From: Galerina marginata
Taxonomy: Eukaryota; Basidiomycota; Agaricomycetes; Agaricales; Galerinaceae
Assembly: GCA_023014335.1 (NCBI GenBank)
Contig: JAECYW010000002.1
Span: forward strand, 1,426,001 to 1,490,000
Direction of reading: 5' to 3'
DNA: 64,000 nt
In this document: piece by piece, positions 56,665-64,000 of the stretch
Layout of the letters: each line of letters starts with the position of its first letter
Numbering within the stretch: the stretch's first letter is position 1
Notes under the pieces: model-generated
The model's input: the letters and a program-made list of their open reading frames with translations, nothing else
What the model was told of the DNA's origin: nothing
The model's database searches: none
Translations under genes and position numbers: made by a program

Positions 56665-59135
56665 ATGCTTTCAAATCCGTATTCTTCCCCAGCAAGAGGA
56701 ACTGGAATTACCTCCAAGTTTATCGGGATATACAGCAAACTTTTTCAAGGGTTATCTCCAAAACAGATCGCTCCCCAGCAGGATCATGAACGCTTCTTTT
56801 CTGATCTCCTCGACCTCAAGGTAAACCGATCATACCTTGAAGCAGAACTTGATCGAATTCCAAAAGAGACCTGCTTAGGAAGTCTGAAGGTAGGCCTCAT
56901 GTTGACTTTAGGAGGGACTATTGAGTAGCCCTTGCATTGTAATTTAGTAGCTTTTCCTGAGTGCTCTCTTCAAAGCCTGCACCGGGCATGTTCGGTCCAC
57001 AAAGTATGAAGATAGTAGGAAAAGAAACGCAATAGAGACCCAATCTATTCTTGTTTCTCGCGTTCTTGCGAAGAATTTGGCAGGATGGGAAGTCATGGAG
57101 ATTTTAGGAGGATCTGTTTCTCAAAGCGATCAAGTCTTTTCGGTGTGATGCTCTCGTTAAAATTCCTGACGCATCGATTTATTAATAAAATTTGGTAGGA
57201 ATTTACGGAGGCTCTCGATGCTGTTATGGGAGATAGTGAAGCGCCTGGTAGGCCCACTTCTTTCATTGTCGTTTTTTGAGTTGCACTCAGCCTCCCACAG
57301 CCGCAACGAGGACACCAGGTCCTTCAACTCGGACTGATATATATGTGTGGAATTGCTCAACTAAGCACCGGGGCATATTTTTTGAGACGCGATTTCTTCC
57401 CGTCAATTGTTGCCGTACGTAAACTTCCAACTAATCGTTATCATCGGAGTTGAGCATTCCGTCATTTAACAGATTGTAAAATCAACGGATATGGAGCAAT
57501 ATACCTTCGAAGCTATAATTTTTCTGTCTATTCTTGCGAACTATCACAAGTCAGATGCAGCGAAGCTCAATCCCTACCTTAGGCGGATTAGAGAGTCGAC
57601 AGACGGGGAATTTATGAGAAAACTTTGCTGGGCGTCCAATTTTGCTCTGGGTACTTCAGTAAAGTATATCTGTCATCAGTCCGCTGTGCATGTTTGCTAA
57701 TCCATTCTGAATCATGTCAGGGCTTATCAGGAGATTTCCGATGATTCTGCTGCCTCAACCTTGGCCTCGTCGTTTGGCTCGGCCATCAATCGTTTGCGAC
57801 CTATCCGCGCTTTGTCACTGACGAACTCGAATCCACCTGGCGACAGATTTAAAGACCAGTAAATCATTGCTTCTCGTTTTCGTGTCCCGAATACTTACCG
57901 AACTGGAAGGCCCATTGAAGCGACCGTAGTTCTACTTCCGATTTACGAATTCTTGCGTCCCAACCCCCTCTTTGCCTCTGTCCTGATAGAGGATTTAGTC
58001 TCGCCGCCAGACTCGGCCTTGGGAACTACGCCTTTATTTTGTACGATCTTGTCCCTTGCATCTTACCTTTGCACCCACGCGTCCTCGACGGCGTCGCCGG
58101 AGGTCAACCGCCTACGCCGGCTTATCGCTCAATATAATGCTTTCCCTTGTAGAGAACAACATGGTGATGGAATTCATTAGTCAGACTAAAGCTCCTGTTA
58201 TCCGACTGTGTCGTCAGGTATGTTGAGCGGTTCACATATGCACCCGCTCACACATGAAGATTCCAGCGACTTCCCACTCTTCCGCCTCCACGTCAACTTG
58301 ATCAGCCTCCAATTTGCTCCATCCTGGACTGTTGTCTGCTTTGGTTGCGTCACAATCTTCATAAACGCCTAGAGGTATACTCGTACACGTAAGTGATACC
58401 TCCTTGGTTGTGGAGATTATCCCATGGAAACATGCAGGAACTGTATATGGATTGGCTATCGCATAGTATGGTTCTTGCAACGTCGGCAATTGCGCCTTGG
58501 TGCGTATTTTACTATGATGATGTCGCTGTGACCTTGCTCACACTGCCGTGAAGATTACGACTGGGCAGAATTCTGGAATTTAATTTTTGGACTTTTAAAT
58601 TTCTTGGTCTCAAAAATGGATACCCTGCACTCTACGGGAGGAATCGAATTGCTAGCGTCAGAAGTAAGTGTCAAAATCGGCGTCGTTTTGATATGTTTGT
58701 CACATGTGTTTAACCTGGCACCAGACTTTGCGCCTACTTGACCTCGCTCTTTGCACCGCCGAATCATACCTTCCATCTCCACAGGCATTACACGAATTCA
58801 TTGTGAGTAATTTATTCGATTCCATTAACATCTGTCCTACTATTGAAAGTCTACGATCGTAGTACGAGCTTGTTCGGTCGTCTTCCACTCTCAGGAAACA
58901 AGAAGTGCTACTGAATGCCCTCACGCTTCCATACGCTTCCAATACTCGGTCATCGTTCAGCAGTGACCCGATTAACGCTACTTTGGCTCACATTCTGAAA
59001 ATTGTCGACTTTTTTGAAGAAAAGATTGGTGTTGGGATTGGGAATGCGAAAGATGCTATGAAAATCGTTGCTGACGAAATCGAAGCGAATGGATTGCAGA
59101 TTACCCGTGAACTGCAGGGAATAACACCGGTGTAA
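56665..59135 (+). CDS. ARMH3-like protein (DUF1741)
   Basis: Fungal relative of armadillo-like helical protein 3 (C10orf76), which in animals supports PI4KB and Golgi function. The start MLSNPYSSPARGTGITSKF is followed by IYSKLFQGLSPKQIAP and FFSDLLDLKVNRSYLEAELDRIPKE. Further blocks are ILVSRVLAKNLAGWEVMEIL, VLQLGLIYMCGIAQLSTGAYF, LRRDFFPSIVA, AAKLNPYLRRIRES, AYQEISDDSAAS and VVLLPIYEFLRPNPLF. The C-terminal DUF1741 region contains CSILDCCLLWLRHNLHKRLEV, EFIYELVRSS and LAHILKIVDFFEEKIG. About eleven short introns. One +1 shift near 58100 joins SPE to STAYAGLSL. The stop at 59135 follows GITPV. Helical-repeat pattern throughout. The role is taken from the animal protein and is not shown here. 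Confidence 0.75.
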
Positions 59136-60353
59136 GGAATCTAGATAAAATCCGCCATTAATTCTGACGATTGCTTTGTAGTACGTGTGGCCTTGCTGTA
59201 AAGTAAGGCTCCCCACTGTCTAAATACACTATATATGGAAGGTGGTTTCGCTCCCGTGTGGTGTTGTTTGCTTTACCCCTCTATACCTTTGTGCCACTCT
59301 TAACCACACAAAACCTTGCTGGGACCTTTCGACTTGAAATCGCTCCCGCATGGTCCTATTTGTTTTACACCCTCGTGCCACTCTTAACCACATAAAACCT
59401 TGCTGGGACCTTTCAACTCGAAATCGCTCCCGTATGGTGTTGTTTGGTTTACGTGCTGTGTTTCCCCTCTGACTCCTTTCTTGAATTCATCGCTTCAAGT
59501 TTCAACTACGGTGATTGCGCCTCTGTTACCGTCTCTCCCTTTTCTTCGTGAGTTAATCTTACTATATCCTTGTGTACAACTTATGTAGATATTTGTCCTT
59601 GAGAACATCTTTGGCTGGTATGTAGTATCGTCAATTTCTCATTGCCCATCAGTGCTTTTTGGTACTAAATTGGTAGGGGTCTTTCCATAGCATCTTCAGG
59701 TTGACAGTGTGCCAAGATGTATTCCGGATATCGTCAATTTTCCATGACTGCATTGCCCCATTTGCATCTGTCGAAAATCTCGTTTTATTTAGCGTCTGTA
59801 ATATTAATCCTCTTTCGCTTTTCGAGTATGACTACTGTCTTGAATTGTTTATGTAACTTTGATATAAGAATCAGCAAGGCCCATTCGACGAAGTCGAAGT
59901 TTAATTCGCAAGATGTGCTCGATTTCGGTCGAATCGCCTGTGCAGACATGCTCACGCTTATACCATAAAAGGAAGGAGGATGATTTTGATCGCGCGGAGT
60001 TCCGTTGCTCCGAGCCAGCAGAAAAAGTTTTTGTCTCTGGTTGCGTCTATATTCGTCGCGCGCTTAATGTACACACTTGTCTACCCTGTTCCGCACTGTA
60101 AAAATCGCCCATTTCTCCAAAACTCGTCTACAATATATACTTTTCATTTCTCAACAAGAAATCCTATTTTTCTTGAAATTATGGTTCGATATCCACTAAA
60201 AGCTCCTCTTATCAGCCAATTACGTCGATAACAATTTTACTCGGTGAATGGCTCGGTGAACTTTTTTGCGACCCTTTGGAAATTTGTCTGCTGGCCTTTC
60301 AACTTCACCAACCTCCACGACACCCTCATTCCTCGCTTCGTTGTCGCCAAGCT
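59136..60353. other. Intergenic with minisatellite
   Basis: 1.2 kb between ARMH3 and the glycine decarboxylase gene. It holds the tandem repeat at 59249-59453 (listed separately). The rest is T-rich single-copy sequence with short frames of no recognisable likeness, ending in the promoter of the P-protein gene. Confidence 0.5.
59249..59453 (+). repeat. Minisatellite, about 2.3 copies of an 84-92-bp unit
   Basis: Copy 1 spans 59249-59340 (92 bp), copy 2 59341-59424 (84 bp) and partial copy 3 59425-59453. Each begins CGCTCCCG. Copies 1 and 2 share the cores CCACTCTTAACCACA and ACCTTGCTGGGACCTTTC. Differences are a short deletion and scattered substitutions, so it is not very young. It lies just past the ARMH3 stop codon. 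Confidence 0.85.
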
Positions 60354-63300
60354 ATGGCGGCCTTGCGCTACGCTCCTGGTCTGACGCGTTTGGCCAGTTC
60401 GCATGCCTTCCGATCTCTTTTGCGAATTCGTGGATTAGCAAGTCTCAAACAACCGGCTTCTCTTTTTGCGCCATTGGACACATTTCCAGAGCGCCACATA
60501 GGCCCTGATGACGCTGAAACTTCCAAGATGCTTTCCCAGCTAGGATACGAGTCGATGGACGCGTTTGTCGGAGACACCGTTCCTCCGAAAGTTAGGGTGT
60601 CCACTCATTCCGTCGACAACATATCTATTCCGGCCTACAGCGAATCCCAGCTCAATGCAAGGGCTAAGCAGCTAGCAGGTCAGAACAAACCGTTTAAAAG
60701 TTACATTGGAATGGGTTACCACTGCGCGGTTGTGCCCCCTGTCATTCTTCGCAATGTGCGTATAAATTTGTTCCTACATCCGAAATTTACCTATAAAACG
60801 TCATAGGTTATGGAAAACCCGGCTTGGTACACTCCATACACCCCTTATCAGCCGGAAATTGCCCAAGGTATGAATTTCGTCGCACAAATAGAAGGTCTTG
60901 CTTGTTCATCCAAGGCCAGGACGTTTGGAGTCTCTTGTGAATTATCAGACTATGGTCACATCTTTGACTTCGATGGACATCGCAAATGCTTCGCTACTGG
61001 ACGAAGCTACTGCAGCAGGCCGAGGGAATGGTCATGTCCTTTGTATCTGCACCCAGGAAGCGGACATTTGTGGTGGATGCCGGAGTTACGTCTCAGACGA
61101 TAGCCGTCCTTCGCACTCGTGCAAAAGGCTTTGGTATCAACGTTATTGTAGGCGATGCGGTCTCTCTCATAGAGGACCAAGCCATTCGGTCAGATGTCTG
61201 TGGAGTTCTGGTTCAATATCCGGATGTCGATGGAAACGTCAAGGACTTCGAAGCTCTTGCGCAAACTGTGCATTCTTTCGGAGGGCTTGTTGTGTGTGCA
61301 ACTGATTTGCTGGCCTTGACGAAGATTAAGCCCCCTGGCGAATGGGGTGCTGACATCGTAGTTGGGAATTCTGCTCGATTTGGCGTGCCTGCAGGCTATG
61401 GCGGTCCTCATGCCGCATTTTTCGCGGTCACAGATAAACTAAAGCGCAAGATGCCTGGTAGACTTATTGGTCGAAGTCGTGATGTTCAGGGTAATCTTGC
61501 CTATAGGTTATCCTTGCAGAGTATGTAAGAATTTTTTGATGGGTCCTGCCTTCGTTCACCTTCTTCCATTCAGCTCGTGAGCAACATATTCGCCGAGAGA
61601 AAGCCACCAGTAATATTTGCACGAGCCAGGCCCTCCTTGCCAACATGGCTGCCATGTATGCCGTCTATCATGGCGCTGCTGGTCTTCAACGAATTGCTAC
61701 CAGGGTCCACAAGTTCACCGAAGTTTTCCGATCTGCCGTTGTGACCATGGGGTACAAACCTACCAATGCCACTTTCTTCGATACTATCAGCCTAGACGTA
61801 TCTGCAGCCGGATCAGCGGGTTCTGTTCATGCCAAGGCGACTGCTGCAGGAATCAATCTCCGTCACATCGACGATAACCATGTTGGAGTTACTTTCGATG
61901 AAAGCGTCTCTCCAGACGATCTCGTTGCTTTGTTGAACATTTTCTCATCAGCAGTATCTGCAAAGCCAATCTCGCTGGCAGACTTACACGAACCGGAGCT
62001 TGCTTCCATACCCCCTGCGCTACAGCGGACCTCGGAGTATTTGCCTCATCCTGTTTTCAATAAGCACCATTCGGAGACCGAGATGCTCCGCTACATACAT
62101 CACCTGGCCTCCAAGGATTTGAGTCTTGTCCACAGCATGATCGCTCTAGGAAGCTGCACCATGAAGCTGAACAGCACAAGTAGCATGATCCCTCTTACCT
62201 GGCCCGAATTCAGTGCAGTTCACCCCTTTGCGCCATACGAGCAAGTACGGGGATACCATCAGATCATCAAAGTGGGTGAACGTAATGCATTTTTAACATG
62301 TCAATTTTTAATTGACACTATCGTAGGAACTGGAAGCTGACCTCTGCCAAATTACTGGATTCCATGCAGCTTCCTTGCAACCCAATTCAGGCGCCGCTGG
62401 AGAATATGCCGGACTTGCCGTTATTCGCGCTTATCATGAATCTCGTGGAGAAGGTCATCGTGATGTTTGCCTGATTCCTGTCAGTGCCCATGGTACAAAT
62501 CCAGCTGTACGTAAACGAAAGCTTACTATTCGGATCTATTCTCACCTTATCGGTAGTCTGCTGCTATGGCTGGGTTGAAAGTTGTTGCTGTCAAAGTTCA
62601 TCCCGATGGGAACCTCGATCTTGAAGACCTGCAGGAAAAAGCAGAGAAACATAGAGAATAATCTCGCTGCTTTCATGGTACGTACCTTATTTATTATTAT
62701 TATTGGCTACATCTCTTCACAGATTACATACCCGTCGACTTTCGGCGTTTTCGAAGATGGTGTGAAAGATGTGAGTCTAATTCCTAAGTATGTATCATGT
62801 TGTGAATGGCGGGGTTGACCCTTGTATAAGGCATGTGATATCATCCACAACAATGGCGGCCAAGTTTATCTTGACGGTTCGTCCCATTTTCAGCTGTTCT
62901 TGACATTATCTTGATTTTAATTGCAGGCGCGAATCTCAACGCTCAAATCGGTCTGACAAACCCTGCTACTTGCGGTGGCGACGTTTGCCACATGAATCTT
63001 CACAAGACATTTGCGATGTAAGCCTCTCTGCCTGTTCAAGAAATGTCACTTTGCTCATATACGGTCTAGCCCTCATGGAGGAGGTGGACCTGGTGTTGGG
63101 TGATTAACTTTATAAAATCATACTGTCCATATCTAATCCCAGAGCAGGCCGATTTGTGTTGCCGAACATCTAGCGCCATTCCTCCCCAGTCATCCAGCAA
63201 TGCCAATACGGGGTGCGCAAGCCATAGACGCTGTTTCGGCAGCGCCATTTGGCAGCGCTTCGATTAACCTGATATCATGGGCGTACATCAAGATGCTGGG

Positions 63301-64000
63301 AGGCAACGGCCTTGTGGAATCATCTAAGATTGCGCTGCTCAACGCTAATTATATGGCTGCTCGTCTTCAAGGTCATTACAGCTTAAAGTATAAAAACGAA
63401 AATGGACGTGTTGCGCATGAGCTTCTTATCGATTTGGCGGAGTTTGACAAAGCTGCTGGTGTTAAAGTTACCGATTTTGCCAAACGTTTGCAGGTGTGTT
63501 GAAACGCTGTCCCTCTGTTATCGGTACACCTACTGATAAATTCAGGACTACGGCTTCCACCCACCCACCTGCTCGTGGCCAATTCAAACTTGCATGCTTA
63601 TCGAACCGACTGAATCAGAAACGTTAGAAGAGCTCGATAGGTGAATGAATTCGCCGTTTTACACCAACCAATACTGACATTTCGTCACAGATTCTGCGAC
63701 GCTATGATCTCGATACGGAAAGAGGCAGAGGACATTATCACGGGAAAGCAACCAAAAGACAATAATCTACTCAAAAATGCCCCTCATCCTATATCCGTCA
63801 TTGCGTTGTCTGAACAAAACTGGAATCGGTGCGCGGACATTTATCTAACTATTTTACCTTCCACGCCGCTTACATTCCTGTCAAACAGCCCTTACACTCG
63901 AGAACAAGCAGCTTACCCATTACCCTGGCTGCGTGAAAAGAAATTCTGGCCCAGCGTATCACGAATTGACGATGGTATATATTTCCCTTTACTTCACAAT
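60354..64000 (+). CDS. GCV2: Glycine decarboxylase P-protein, mitochondrial (3' end outside window)
   Basis: PLP enzyme of the glycine cleavage system, decarboxylating glycine and loading the H-protein lipoyl arm. The N-terminus [20 protein letters not shown] is Arg/Ser-rich without acids, a mitochondrial presequence. Then come [38 protein letters not shown] and [59 protein letters not shown] and [20 protein letters not shown]. The PLP-lysine block is [20 protein letters not shown], split by an intron. It runs off the window in the C-terminal domain. One-base shifts: near 61020 (TAAG to EGMVMSF) and at 62659, where an extra T makes TAA exactly between KHRE and NLAAFM. Other introns are normal. 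Confidence 0.93.

Noticed and set aside
1..64000. General stop-codon recoding as the cause of all frame breaks
   Set aside because: Several well-anchored breaks (near 1480, 5540, 14784, 22664, 42240 and 61020) are not at stop codons and some are missing-base events, so stop recoding cannot explain the whole set.
1..64000. tRNA, rRNA, CRISPR or bacterial-type operon features
   Set aside because: No cloverleaf with A/B boxes, no repeat-spacer array and no polycistronic layout were found; intron structure is plainly eukaryotic.

Overview
The window is nuclear DNA of a filamentous basidiomycete, most likely a mushroom-forming agaricomycete. Evidence: dense genes on both strands, many short GT-AG introns (mostly 45-65 bp), intergenic gaps of a few hundred bases, and proteins of typical fungal type (POM152, the PabA/PabB fusion ADC synthase, DCD1, POP3, TTI1, fungal F-box and SAM-methyltransferase proteins). 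No rRNA, tRNA or CRISPR array was recognised.

Layout. 1-8.4 kb: 3' end of nucleoporin POM152 (+), inorganic pyrophosphatase (-), a GCP4-type gamma-tubulin complex protein (-) divergent from a TBC-domain protein (+). 9.3-17.4 kb: an HxxxD acyltransferase (-), then a head-to-head pair of a GDP-fucose-type nucleotide-sugar transporter (-) and a Golgi-type O-fucosyltransferase-like protein (+), then a multipass membrane protein (-). 19-27.5 kb: an F-box protein (+), UTP17/WDR75 (-), a 756-bp non-autonomous hAT-like transposon with perfect inverted ends and an 8-bp target duplication, and a SAM-methyltransferase (-). 28.2-35.7 kb: circularly permuted GTPase GNL1, a secreted rhamnogalacturonan acetylesterase-like protein, an unknown low-complexity protein and VTA1 (all +). 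35.9-45.3 kb: an arrestin-like protein (-) almost touching POP3/Rpp38 (+), dCMP deaminase (+), TTI1 (-). 45.7-64 kb: ADC synthase (+), a DUF6593-like protein (+), a 2OG-Fe(II) oxygenase (-), UBC12 (+), HIU hydrolase (-), RRP1 (+), RSC9 (-), ARMH3/DUF1741 (+), and the 5' part of the glycine decarboxylase P-protein (+), cut by the window end.

These are mainly unlinked housekeeping genes. Links that make biological sense are the fucosylation pair at 12.4-16.0 kb and a scatter of ribosome/RNA-processing genes (UTP17, GNL1, POP3, RRP1).

A feature of the whole window is that conserved single-copy genes repeatedly change frame by one base, mostly by one extra base, where no intron can explain it. 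The simplest reading is insertion-biased error in an unpolished long-read assembly. In two well-anchored cases the extra base is exactly the first T of an in-frame TAA, so a recoding explanation can be tested. Gene extents below assume these breaks are not biological. All splice sites were read by eye.
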